From NCBI GenBank assembly GCA_030529625.1, contig JAUMWN010000007.1, positions 1 through 53,677 of the forward strand: DNA of 53,677 nucleotides, in the 5' to 3' direction. A program made the translations under genes and the position numbers. Source of the stretch: Coriobacteriales bacterium. Its GTDB lineage: Bacteria; Actinomycetota; Coriobacteriia; Coriobacteriales; Atopobiaceae. This document shows positions 29,675 to 38,147 of this stretch, one piece after another (the first letter of the stretch is position 1; each line of letters starts with the position of its first letter). The notes under the pieces were generated by a model. That model searched no databases. It was not told the DNA's origin and saw only the letters and a program-made list of their open reading frames with translations.

Positions 29675-30456
29675 CGCGATGATGGGACGCGTGGTACCAC
29701 ACGGGATGTACTGGGGGGACTGTCCCCTGAGTTTAGGGGACAGTCCCCCAGTGCAGGTTGCGGATCGGACGAGCGGGCAAGCGCCAGCAGCGCGTCGAGG
29801 TCAACGGTTTTCTGGATGGTTTGGGCGACCACGTCCACCTTGTGCCGCAGGTCTCGCACCTCGGGCGCGCTCACCAGTCCGAGGTGTCGGTGCTCCAACT
29901 GAGCCTCTGCGAGCATGGGGACATGGCCTAGCACACGGATGCCCGTTTGCTCCTCAATCACGGACGAGAGCAGCGAGGCGTGCGCAGCGGACACGCGATT
30001 GAGCACCACGCCGGCGATGAGGGACGGCGTGCGCAGGCGGGCAAAGCCCAACACCTCCGCAGCCGCCGACAGCGAGCGGCCCCGTGCGTCCACCACAAGT
30101 ACGACGGGCGTGCCAGTTACCAGAGCCACATGGTAGGCCGAGGCACGCGAACCTCCCGCGATGCCATCGTAGTAGCCCATCGCACCCTCCACGACCGTGA
30201 CGTCGGCCGCCTGCGCCCCGTGCGCGACGATCTGACGCACCAGCTCCTCGTCGCCCAAAAACAGGTCGAGGTTTGACGACGGCAGGCCCAGCACGCGCTC
30301 GTGGAACATGGGGTCCAAGAAGTCCGGGCCGCACTTGTGCGCCTGCACGCGCAGTCCCCGCTGCGACAGCGCCGCGAGCAGGCCGCACGTTATGGTGGTC
30401 TTGCCGCAACCGCTGGACGTTCCCGCCACGAGCACGCGCGGCGCACTCACGCGCAT
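29311..30456 (-). pseudogene. cbiA: Cobyrinate a,c-diamide synthase, N-terminal ATPase part (frameshifted at a repeat)
   Basis: The start is the ATG at 30456 (GGGGAGGGG upstream), inside the 3' end of cbiE-cbiT. The first ~235 residues are the CbiA ATPase domain: P-loop GTSSGCGKTT (12-21), HKCGPDFLDPMFH, VVEGAMGYYDG and GVVLNRVS. CbiA uses two glutamine and two ATP to amidate the a and c side chains of (Co-)cobyrinate. After LARSSDPQP the frame enters the palindromic element and emerges shifted; everything from about 29744 down to the stop at 29311 is out-of-frame sequence. Restoring one G to the 5-G run (29745-29749, read as C on the plus strand), to match the 6-base run of the other arm, joins this frame exactly to the amidotransferase part with no stop. 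Confidence 0.85.
29708..29754. repeat. G-rich palindromic element, copy 7, inside cbiA
   Basis: Arms ACTGGGGGGACTGTCCCCT (29710-29728) and AGGGGACAGTCCCCCAGT (29735-29752), loop GAGTTT. The left arm has six G (29713-29718) but the right has only five C (29745-29749). It lies in the linker between the two catalytic domains of CbiA and causes the frame break described there. Confidence 0.9.
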
Positions 30457-31709
30457 GGCCGCCCCTCCCCGATCGCTGCCGGCCCGTCCGCGCACACGAG
30501 GTACACGGGATTGCGCGCTAGCATCATGTGCCTGCCCGCCACGTCTTTGCCCTTGGCCACCGCCACCTGGGTGAGGTCCACGTGCGTAAGGCCAAGCTCC
30601 CTAACACAGTCAAGCGCCTCCATGAGCGTCTCGAGCACGATGGCCGAGACGCACACCCGCACGCTCGGGTTCGCCGCAACAACGGCGGCCAATATGGCCG
30701 CGAGCCGCCCCGTCGACCCTCCCACAAACACGCGATCGGGCGCCGGCAGGCTCTGAAGCGCCTCCGGTGCCACCCCCCGCACAATGCGCACGTTGGTCAC
30801 GCCAAAGGCCTCCGCGTTCGCCCGCACCAGCTCACACGCACGCTCGTCCTTCTCGATGGCAACCACTTGGCCCGCACACGCCGCACGTGCGAGCTCCACC
30901 GACACCGACCCGGTTCCCGCGCCAACGTCCCACACCACGTGCGAAGGCGCAACGCGCAGCTTGCACACAGAAAGCGCGCGCACCTCCTCCTTGGTCATGG
31001 GGACCTCGCCGCGCACGAACGCCGAGTCGGGAAGGCTGGGGGCGGCCACGGACGGCTGCAGGGGACGCTCGTTGGCAACGAGCATCACGGCCAGGCCGTC
31101 GAACGTCTGACCCGCCAGCGCAGAGGCCGTACCCTGCATCACGCGCTCGTCCGCATACGACAGACGCTCTCCCACGGCCACGCGCACATCCCCCAGTCCG
31201 CGCTCCACGAGTTGGGCACACACGTCGCCCGCATGCACGCTGCCCCCGGTGAGCACAAACGTCTTCTCGTGCGTTTGCACGGCACCCACCACGTCGGCGT
31301 CCCTGCCATGCGCAGAGACCACGTGCACGTCCTGCCAGGGCACGCGCAGCCGCGCGCACAGGTACTGCACAGAAGAGACGCCGGGCAGCACGTGCACCTC
31401 CATGCCGTCCAAGTGCTCGTACAGGCGCATCGCCCCGCTGTGCAGCCCCACGTCCCCGCTCATCACGACGCTTGCCACCGCCGCGCCCGACGATCGTATC
31501 TCCTGCGCGATCTGGCTCGGTGCGACCAGGGCCACCTGACGTGCGCCCAGCGCCGTATGAGCCGCGAGCGACTCCAGCAGGCGGGCAGAGCCAACGACCA
31601 GCTCGCTCGACCGCAACGCCTCGCATGCGGCCATGGTGAGCGTACCGGTATCCCCCATGCCCATGCCCACGACGTACACCACCTGCCGTGCCTGTGTCCT
31701 AGATTCCAT
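30447..31709 (-). CDS. cbiET: Fused precorrin-6Y C5,15-methyltransferase / C12 decarboxylase (CbiE-CbiT)
   Basis: 420 residues from the ATG at 31709 (GGAGG upstream). The N-terminal half is CbiE, a tetrapyrrole methylase: VVYVVGMGMGDTGTLT, MSGDVGLHSGA, HVLPGVSSVQYLCARL. The C-terminal half (about 235-420) is CbiT, a class I SAM methyltransferase: GEVPMTKEEVRALSV, WDVGAGTGSVSVELA and the FVGGSTGRLA segment. Together they methylate C5 and C15 and decarboxylate the C12 acetate, as CobL does in the aerobic pathway. The start overlaps the preceding gene by 11 bases and the end overlaps cbiA by 10. Confidence 0.94.
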   Translation of the reverse strand: MESRTQARQVVYVVGMGMGDTGTLTMAACEALRSSELVVGSARLLESLAAHTALGARQVALVAPSQIAQEIRSSGAAVASVVMSGDVGLHSGAMRLYEHLDGMEVHVLPGVSSVQYLCARLRVPWQDVHVVSAHGRDADVVGAVQTHEKTFVLTGGSVHAGDVCAQLVERGLGDVRVAVGERLSYADERVMQGTASALAGQTFDGLAVMLVANERPLQPSVAAPSLPDSAFVRGEVPMTKEEVRALSVCKLRVAPSHVVWDVGAGTGSVSVELARAACAGQVVAIEKDERACELVRANAEAFGVTNVRIVRGVAPEALQSLPAPDRVFVGGSTGRLAAILAAVVAANPSVRVCVSAIVLETLMEALDCVRELGLTHVDLTQVAVAKGKDVAGRHMMLARNPVYLVCADGPAAIGEGRPCA

Positions 31710-33294
31710 GGACGTCCTCCAAAAGCTTCTTGGCCTCCTCGAGCTTCGCAACCACATACGACCCGTCGGCAGCCGTGTCCTGCGGCTCGCACGGACGCTC
31801 GATCACCACCAGCTCTATGCCGCAGTTCTGTGCCGCCTCCACCTTGCTCGCAAAGCCGCCCACCGCGCCCGACCGCTTGGTCACCAGGTACTCTATGCGC
31901 AGGTCGCGCACCAGCGCGGCGTTGAGCTCTGCCGAGAAGGGCCCTTGCATGGCGATTACGTGGGACGTGGGCACGCCTAGCTCTTGCGTGCGCTCGATGG
32001 CGGCAGGCACCGGGAGCACCCGCACGTACAGGCGCTCGGCGGCGTTTGGGATGGCGTCCACGAACGTGGCCAGGTCCTTGCTGCCCGTGGTTAGAAGCAC
32101 GTTGCCCGAGGTGTTCGCAAGGTGGCGCGCTGCCTGGCCCACGTCGCGAACGCTGGTCCACGCGCCCTCGGCACAGTCCTCGCGCCGCACGCGGACCACG
32201 GGCACGCCATGGTCTTTTCCCAGGCGCGCGACGCTTTGTGAGATGTGCTTGGCGTAAGGATGCGTGGCGTCCACGATGCACGCAAAGTCGTGCTCATCCA
32301 TGAGCCTGCGCTTGGTCGCCTCGTCAAGCGGCCCGCGCAGCACGGTCACGCGCCCACCGCCGTCGAGCAGGCTTGCGCCGTATTCCGTAGCCACGCAGGC
32401 CACCACGTCACACGTCTCGCGCGCGTCCAGCCACTCCACCAGCAGTCGCCCCTCGGTTGTGCCGCCAAACACCAACACCTGCGCACGCCCCGCCTCGCTC
32501 GCGTACACCCGTGCTGGGGGGACAGTCCCCCGTGCACAGGGGACTGTCCCCCCAGTACGGGTGTCGGCGTCAAGCGCGTAGCCGCGCGGCGTTACCATGC
32601 GACCGTCCACCACCCGCGTGGTAGCGTTGCCCACAAAGACGCAGGTGAGCATGTCGGCCTGGAAGCCGCGCAGCTCGGCCAGCGTGAGCACGCGGTACGA
32701 CTCGCCTGCACGGCCCACGTTACGCACCACGCCGCACACCGTGTGTGGGTCGAGGTGACGCAGAAGCACGTCGCAGGCACGGCACAGGTGGTCTGCTCGA
32801 CCGCGTGACGCGGGATTGTACAAACACACGCACAGCCCCACGCGCGCCGCCGCGTCCAGGCGCTCCTCGATCGTCTGCCAAGGGGTGAGCAGGTCCGACA
32901 GCGAGATGCAGCACCAGTCGTGGGCAAGCGGCGCCCCCAGTAGTGCCGCGCCGCCGTTGGCCGCGCTCACGCCGGGCACGACCTGCACCTCCACGTCGTC
33001 GTATGCCGGCGCCAGCTCGATGAGCAGCCCCGCCATCCCGTACACGCCCGCATCGCCTGAGCACACCACGGCCACGCGCCTTCCCGCGCTCGCCTGCTCA
33101 AGCGCCAGCTCGCAGCGCTTGCGCTCCCCACGCATGCCCGTGCTGAGGAACTCCGCATGGGGAAAGTCGTCGCGAACGAGGTCCACGTAGGTGGCATAAC
33201 CCACGATGAGCTCCACCGACTCCAGCACCTCGCGCGCTCGGCCGGTGAGGTCCTTTCCTCCGCCAGGGCCAATACCCACGCAGTACAGCCTCAT
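31699..33294 (-). CDS. cbiHJ: Fused precorrin-3B C17-methyltransferase and precorrin-6A reductase (CbiH-CbiJ)
   Basis: 531 residues from the ATG at 33294 (4-base overlap with cbiG). Residues 1 to about 245 are CbiH: MRLYCVGIGPGG, VVCSGDAGVYGMAG, VVPGVSAANGGAALLGAPL, LYNPASRGR and TRVVDGRMVTPRGY. It methylates C17 with ring contraction. Residues about 275-531 are CbiJ/CobK, the NAD(P)H-dependent precorrin-6A reductase: VLVFGGTTEGRLL, DATHPYAKHIS, LLTTGSKDL, HVIAMQGPFSAELN and VTKRSGAVGGFASK. The roughly 30-residue linker is encoded by a palindromic DNA element (32505-32564) read in frame. Both domains keep their motifs, so the fusion is probably functional. Confidence 0.94.
   Translation of the reverse strand: MRLYCVGIGPGGGKDLTGRAREVLESVELIVGYATYVDLVRDDFPHAEFLSTGMRGERKRCELALEQASAGRRVAVVCSGDAGVYGMAGLLIELAPAYDDVEVQVVPGVSAANGGAALLGAPLAHDWCCISLSDLLTPWQTIEERLDAAARVGLCVCLYNPASRGRADHLCRACDVLLRHLDPHTVCGVVRNVGRAGESYRVLTLAELRGFQADMLTCVFVGNATTRVVDGRMVTPRGYALDADTRTGGTVPCARGTVPPARVYASEAGRAQVLVFGGTTEGRLLVEWLDARETCDVVACVATEYGASLLDGGGRVTVLRGPLDEATKRRLMDEHDFACIVDATHPYAKHISQSVARLGKDHGVPVVRVRREDCAEGAWTSVRDVGQAARHLANTSGNVLLTTGSKDLATFVDAIPNAAERLYVRVLPVPAAIERTQELGVPTSHVIAMQGPFSAELNAALVRDLRIEYLVTKRSGAVGGFASKVEAAQNCGIELVVIERPCEPQDTAADGSYVVAKLEEAKKLLEDVHGI
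32505..32564. repeat. G-rich palindromic element, copy 8, in frame inside cbiHJ
   Basis: 60 bases (20 codons) with arms ACACCCGTGCTGGGGGGACA and a near-perfect complement (one mismatch, G/A). On the minus strand it encodes DTRTGGTVPCARGTVPPARV. The usual loop trinucleotide TAA/TAG is replaced (TGTGCAC), which keeps this particular frame open. Confidence 0.9.
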
Positions 33295-34349
33295 GGTTCC
33301 ACCTCCCCTTCGGCAAACGAGACGCGCGGCTCGCGCGCGGCAAGGGCCACCGTCACGCCCGAGGCGCTCCTCTTGCCCAGCAGCAGCCGTCCGCCCGTGG
33401 CACAGGACGCCCGCTCGCACACGTTGTCCACGCCCACCGCACGTCTCACGAACTCCGACGAGCAGAACTCACCAGGAACGGCCGCGAGCTCCTCGGCGCT
33501 GTGGCAGCGCAACTCCCAGCCACGCCGCTGCGCGAACTCGAGCAGCCCGGGCTCGTCTGCCTTGACATCGATCGTTGCCAGCCCGCACACTGTCTGCGGC
33601 GCCACGTGGGTCTCGTCCAGGCAGGCGTCCACCAGATGGGCAATGGAGCTCGCAGCGGTGCCCCGCCTGCAGCCCACTCCCACCACGACCACGCGCGGTG
33701 CGAGCCGCAACGTACGCGCGAAGGGACGCCTGCGCTCGTCGAGCGAGACGCACACACCCACGGCACACGACGTCGCCGCCTCACCGCCCACCACGCCAAC
33801 GGGAAGCTCGCCCACACACACGACGTCGCACGCAAAGCCCACGCGCCCGCCGTCCAAGAGCGTTGCCGAGACCTCCTTGGCCTCCTCGCGGTCGAGCACC
33901 GCAAGGTTCTGCCTCATCGCCCAGTCGTCGAAGGAAAACACGCCGCTCACATCGGTTGCCGTCGTCACCACGGCCTGGGCCCCGCAGGCGCGCGCCACTC
34001 GCCTGGCCAGCTCGTTGGCCCCGCCCACGTGCCCGCTCAGCAGCGGGACGGCAAACGTGGCCGCCTCATCCACGCATACCACCGCTGGGTCGCGGAGCTT
34101 GTCGCGCACGAAGGGGGCAATCGCGCGCACCGCGATGCCGCACGCCCCCACAAACAGGAGCGCGTCGGCCTGTGTGAACCCCCGCTCGGCCCAGGCGCGC
34201 AGGCTGTCGCAGGGCTCCACGTGCGAGGCCGCCACATGTGCCCCCAGGCCAAAGACGCGCACCGCGTCACCCGCGCGCCCAAGCGCGTCGGCCAGCGAGC
34301 ACGCCAACTCGCATCCCTTTGCGCTAAACGCAATCGCGTGCACGCGCAT
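33291..34349 (-). CDS. cbiG: Cobalt-precorrin-5A hydrolase
   Basis: 352 residues from the ATG at 34349 (GGGGAG upstream). CbiG opens the delta-lactone of cobalt-precorrin-5A and releases the C2 fragment as acetaldehyde, the step that defines the anaerobic pathway. Family segments: AIAFSAKGCELA, LLFVGACGIAVRAIAPFV, KLRDPAVVCVDEAATFAVPLLSGHVGGANELAR and TDVSGVFSFDDWA. The C-terminal CobE/CbiG domain has VGVGCRRGTAASSI and LATIDVKADEPGLLEFA. The gap to cbiF is 5 bases and the end overlaps cbiHJ. Confidence 0.95.
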   Translation of the reverse strand: MRVHAIAFSAKGCELACSLADALGRAGDAVRVFGLGAHVAASHVEPCDSLRAWAERGFTQADALLFVGACGIAVRAIAPFVRDKLRDPAVVCVDEAATFAVPLLSGHVGGANELARRVARACGAQAVVTTATDVSGVFSFDDWAMRQNLAVLDREEAKEVSATLLDGGRVGFACDVVCVGELPVGVVGGEAATSCAVGVCVSLDERRRPFARTLRLAPRVVVVGVGCRRGTAASSIAHLVDACLDETHVAPQTVCGLATIDVKADEPGLLEFAQRRGWELRCHSAEELAAVPGEFCSSEFVRRAVGVDNVCERASCATGGRLLLGKRSASGVTVALAAREPRVSFAEGEVEP

Positions 34350-34354
34350 GGCTC

Positions 34355-35122
34355 TCACTCCCCTGGCTCCGCGCTGGCCCTGCGCCAGCCGTGCGAGAAC
34401 GAGGGATCGTACAGGCGCGAGCGGTCTCCCCCAGGTCCCAAGACATCGCCCACCAGCACGAGCGCGCTTCTTGCCACCCCGTGCTCGCGGCCGCAGCGCG
34501 CAAGCGTCCCCACCGTGCAGCGGTACACGGCCTCGTCGGGCCACGAGGCGCGCACTACGATGGCGGCAGGTGCACTGGGATCGTATCCGCCTCGCACCAG
34601 CTCGTCCTGCACACCCTCCAGCAGGCCCGCGCTCAAGAACAACGCCATCGTGCAGCCGTGGCCGGCAAGCTCACGCAGCCGCTCGCGCGCCGGCACGGGC
34701 GTGCGACCCTCCATGCGCGTGACGATGAGCGACTGCGAGACGCCGGGCACGGTGTACTCCGCACGCAGCGCAGCCGCGGCACCAAACAAAGAAGAGACGC
34801 CCGGTACCATCTCATACGGAACGCCCAGTGCATCCAACTCGTCCATCTGCTCCCGAATCGCGCCAAACAGCGACGGGTCACCCGTGTGCAGCCGCACGCA
34901 ACGCCGGCCATCACGATGCGCCTGAGCCATAACGTCCACAATCTGGGGAAGCGTCATCTGCGAGGAGTCGTGGGTCTCACATCCTTCGGGGCACAGCTCC
35001 AAAAGCTCGGGGTTGACCAGTGAGCCCGCATACACCACTACGTCTGCCTGCGCGAGCAGACCAGCCCCCCGCACAGTAATGAGGTCTGCCGCGCCAGGGC
35101 CAGCACCCACAAAACTAACCAT
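34355..35122 (-). CDS. cbiF: Precorrin-4 / cobalt-precorrin-4 C11-methyltransferase
   Basis: 255 residues from the ATG at 35122 (GGGGCGAGG upstream); an alternative ATG lies at 35137. Tetrapyrrole methylase with the SAM loop VSFVGAGPGAADLITVRG, VYAGSLVNPELLE, LHTGDPSLFGAIREQMD, VPGVSSLFGAAAAL and the C-terminal LVLVGDVLG. It methylates C11 of the ring-contracted cobalt-precorrin-4. The start overlaps the cbiD stop by 8 bases. Confidence 0.96.
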   Translation of the reverse strand: MVSFVGAGPGAADLITVRGAGLLAQADVVVYAGSLVNPELLELCPEGCETHDSSQMTLPQIVDVMAQAHRDGRRCVRLHTGDPSLFGAIREQMDELDALGVPYEMVPGVSSLFGAAAALRAEYTVPGVSQSLIVTRMEGRTPVPARERLRELAGHGCTMALFLSAGLLEGVQDELVRGGYDPSAPAAIVVRASWPDEAVYRCTVGTLARCGREHGVARSALVLVGDVLGPGGDRSRLYDPSFSHGWRRASAEPGE

Positions 35123-36272
35123 CCTCGCCCCTCTCATCCTGCCCATGCAACGCCAGCAGCCTATCTGCGCCAGAGGTGCGCCCCAGCTCGCCCCACGCAT
35201 GTGAGAAGACCACCGCCTCCACCGCTAGCCCCTCTGCCGCCCGCGCGCGCAGATAGCGCTCCATACGTCCCACGAGCGCGGCGGTCGCACGTTCGCGCAG
35301 CCCGCATGCGTCCAGCATCTCCAAGCCCGCATCCACCGTGGGTGCGTCCAACACCCGCGCAACCAGCTCCGCCGGCGCACCGGCGAGCGCGGCGTGTGCC
35401 GCCAGAACCTCCATGCGACCGTCTGCCACTCGCGAGTGGGTGTTCATGATGCCGGCAGCGACCTTGACGAGCTTGCCCGCGTGTCCCACCACGAGCATGC
35501 TCGCAAAGCCGAGCATGCCCGCCTCGTCGATGGCGGCACCCAGGTAGTTTGAGCAGGTCACCAGGCGGTCGCACGACAGGCCCAGCACGTCGGCTGCGTA
35601 GTCGCGCCCGTAGTTGCCCGGCACCACCAGCACGTCGCGAGCGCCGCGCTCTCGCAGCACCCGCAGCTCGAGTCGCACCGTCTCCACGAGAGCCTCCTCG
35701 CTCATGGGACGCACGATGCCGCTCGTGCCCAGTACCGACAGGCCGCCCTCGATGCCCAGCCTCGGGTTGAAGGTATGCGCCGCCAGCTCCTCTCCGCCAG
35801 GAATGGAGATGAGAACCGCAAGGCCGCCCGCATAGCCGTGGCTTGCGGCAACGGTACGGGCCTCGCGCTCGATCATAGCGCGTGGCGTGGCATTAATCGC
35901 CGCGGAGCCCACTGGCTGGTCCAAGCCCGCACGCGTCACGCGTCCCACGCCTGCACCGCCCTCAATCGTCACGCCCACATCGGCGCCCAGACTCACGCGA
36001 GCCCACACCAGCACGCCGTCGGTAACGTCAGGGTCATCTCCAGCGTCCTTTCTCACCGCACAGCTCGCCCAGCCGTCGCCCCGCTCGGCTGCCTCCACAT
36101 CCAACACGCAGTCGATGCCGGCGGGCGTGGCAACCACGACCGAGGGCACCAGGGCATGACCCAGCAGTAGCTCGGTGGCCGCATGCGTGGCTGCCGCGGC
36201 ACACGTGCCAGTGGTGCAACCGCAGCGCAGGCGCCTTCCGCCGGCGCACACATAGTGCTCGAGCCTACGCAT
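35115..36272 (-). CDS. cbiD: Cobalt-precorrin-5B C1-methyltransferase
   Basis: 385 residues from the ATG at 36272 (GGGGAGGTG upstream). CbiD methylates C1 after the CbiG step; it is specific to the anaerobic pathway and unrelated to the tetrapyrrole methylases. The family start RCGCTTGTCAAAATHAA is clear, followed by VRKDAGDDPDVTDG, GAGVGRVTRAGL, VGSAAINATPRAMI, TSGIVRPMSEEALVETVRLEL, VPGNYGRDYA and VGHAGKLVKVAAGIMNTHS. The gene overlaps both neighbours by 8 bases, including the transporter ATPase upstream, so the transporter and biosynthesis genes form one transcript. Confidence 0.96.
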   Translation of the reverse strand: MRRLEHYVCAGGRRLRCGCTTGTCAAAATHAATELLLGHALVPSVVVATPAGIDCVLDVEAAERGDGWASCAVRKDAGDDPDVTDGVLVWARVSLGADVGVTIEGGAGVGRVTRAGLDQPVGSAAINATPRAMIEREARTVAASHGYAGGLAVLISIPGGEELAAHTFNPRLGIEGGLSVLGTSGIVRPMSEEALVETVRLELRVLRERGARDVLVVPGNYGRDYAADVLGLSCDRLVTCSNYLGAAIDEAGMLGFASMLVVGHAGKLVKVAAGIMNTHSRVADGRMEVLAAHAALAGAPAELVARVLDAPTVDAGLEMLDACGLRERATAALVGRMERYLRARAAEGLAVEAVVFSHAWGELGRTSGADRLLALHGQDERGEDG

Positions 36273-37107
36273 CGCACACCTCCCCTTCCGTCCCGCCACC
36301 GGCAGGCAGCGTGACCGCACCAGTCGCGGGATCGTAGGTGCCGCGCGCAAGGCCATACAGGTCGTCAATCGCCCCGGAGCCAAACACCTGGTCCGGCGTC
36401 CCCTCGCACATCACCCGTCCGTCTCGAACGCACACCAACCAGTCCGAGACCGCCCGCGCCAACGGCAACTCGTGCAGGGCCATGAGCACGCCCACCTCGC
36501 GTTCCCGCAGTAGCCTGCGCAGGATAGAGAGCAGCTCGATCTGGTAGCGGATGTCCAGGTGGCTCGTGGGCTCGTCCAAGAGCAGCACGGACGCCCGTTG
36601 GCAGATAGCCCGGGCAAGCAGCACGCGCTGAAGCTGACCGTCCGAGAGGTGCGTGACGTCCCGGTCGCGCATCTCCCACGCACCCACGAGCTCCATGGCC
36701 GAGCGCACCTCCGCACGGTCTTGCTCGCCCAGAACCCCCAGCCATCCCGTGTGCGGATAGCGCCCCGCCGACACCACGTCCCAGCACGTGGTGAGCTCGA
36801 GGGTGCGACGCTCGGTGAGCATCACGGCCATCGACTGGGCGCGTTCGCGAGCCGACAGCTGCCCCAAGGGCTTATCCCCCAGCCGCACCTCTCCGCCAAG
36901 CGCGGGCACGAGCCCAGCCACCGTCTTGAGGATGGTGGACTTGCCACCGCCGTTGGGGCCGATGAGGGTGACCACCTGGCCCGCGCGAACGGCAAGGCTC
37001 ACGTCGCGCACCAGCGCCACGCCGTCGTAGCCCACCGCAAGGCCACGCGCCTCCAGCACGCATGGCGCAAGGGCCGTCTGCCGTGGGTTGTGCGCACGCT
37101 CGCTCAT
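36265..37107 (-). CDS. ABC transporter ATP-binding protein (BtuD/FecE type)
   Basis: 280 residues. ATPase of a metal-chelate/corrinoid importer: Walker A GPNGGGKST, Q-loop region TERRTLELT, signature LSDGQLQRVLLARA, Walker B VLLLDEPTSHLD and switch His in ALHELPLA. With the FecCD permease (4-base overlap) and the binding protein it forms a complete type II importer. Location between cbiK and cbiD suggests cobalamin, cobinamide or another cobalt chelate as cargo, rather than siderophore. Confidence 0.93.
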   Translation of the reverse strand: MSERAHNPRQTALAPCVLEARGLAVGYDGVALVRDVSLAVRAGQVVTLIGPNGGGKSTILKTVAGLVPALGGEVRLGDKPLGQLSARERAQSMAVMLTERRTLELTTCWDVVSAGRYPHTGWLGVLGEQDRAEVRSAMELVGAWEMRDRDVTHLSDGQLQRVLLARAICQRASVLLLDEPTSHLDIRYQIELLSILRRLLREREVGVLMALHELPLARAVSDWLVCVRDGRVMCEGTPDQVFGSGAIDDLYGLARGTYDPATGAVTLPAGGGTEGEVCDA

Positions 37108-38138
37108 ACCGCATCACCCCGCTCCCGACGCAGCAACACCCACACGACCACCGGGGCGCCCACGAGCGCGGTTATGGTCGACACCGACACCTCGGTGGGG
37201 GCAAAGGCGTTGCGCGCCACGAGATCGCAGGCCAGGCAGAACACCGAGCCGGCCAAAAATGTCGCGGGCACGAGCACGAGGGGCCGCGCCGTGGACAGCA
37301 GGCGCTTAGCCAGGTGCGGCACGGCAATGCCCACAAAGCTTATGGGACCGGCAAACGCCGTCACGCAGGCGGCCAGCAGGCTGGACAGCAGGATGGTGGC
37401 CACGCGAAACCGGCGCACGTCCACGCCCACGCTCTGCGCGTAGGCCTCCCCCAGCACATACGCCCCCATGGGCTTGGCCAGCACCAGCGCACACGCCAGA
37501 CCACACGCCACCACCAGCGCCATCACGCCCACCTCGCCCCAGGCCGTACCCGAGAAGCTCCCCAGCGACCAGTTGCGCAGGTTCACGATGTTGGCATCGC
37601 TGGCAAAGGTGATCAGCAGGTCGGTCGCGGCATTGCACAAATAGCCAATCATCACGCCGGCCACCACCAGCACGCTGGCCGACCTCGTGCGCGCAGACAC
37701 CAGCAACACTAGCACCATGGCACCCAGCGCCCCCACAAACGCCGCCGCCATGGTCATCCACGCCGAGAGAACCCCCAGGGTGCCCGCGGCTCCCACCAAG
37801 AGGATTGCCACGCACAGCTTCGCACCGCTGGAGATGCCCAACACGAAGGGCCCGGCAATGGGGTTGGCAAAGAGCGTCTGCAGCAGCAGGCCCGCAAGGC
37901 CCAGCGCCCCGCCCAAAAGGCCTGCGGCCAAAAGACGAGGCAGGCGAATGTGCCACACCACCTGCGCTGCCGTGTGCGTGGAGGCAGGATTGGCCAAGGC
38001 CTGTGCGAGCTCGCCGGGCGAGATGGGCACGCTTCCCACGCACAGGTTGGCAACCAAAAGCGCCACGAGCAGGACAAGCAGCACGGCAAACGCCACAAGG
38101 ACGCGCGCTCGCCTGGCATCGTGTGCACCGTTTGCCAT
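37104..38138 (-). CDS. ABC transporter permease, FecCD/BtuC family
   Basis: 344 residues with about 10 membrane helices. FecCD features are seen: VWHIRLPRLLAAGLLGGALGLAG, LQTLFANPIAGPFVLGISSGA, GVMIGYLCNAATDL, GPISFVGIAVPHLAKRL and VPATFLAGSVFCLACDLVAR. It forms the translocation pore as a homodimer with the ATPase encoded next. The ATG at 38138 lies 9 bases after the stop of the binding-protein gene. Confidence 0.94.
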   Translation of the reverse strand: MANGAHDARRARVLVAFAVLLVLLVALLVANLCVGSVPISPGELAQALANPASTHTAAQVVWHIRLPRLLAAGLLGGALGLAGLLLQTLFANPIAGPFVLGISSGAKLCVAILLVGAAGTLGVLSAWMTMAAAFVGALGAMVLVLLVSARTRSASVLVVAGVMIGYLCNAATDLLITFASDANIVNLRNWSLGSFSGTAWGEVGVMALVVACGLACALVLAKPMGAYVLGEAYAQSVGVDVRRFRVATILLSSLLAACVTAFAGPISFVGIAVPHLAKRLLSTARPLVLVPATFLAGSVFCLACDLVARNAFAPTEVSVSTITALVGAPVVVWVLLRRERGDAV

Positions 38139-38147
38139 GTCAGCCCC

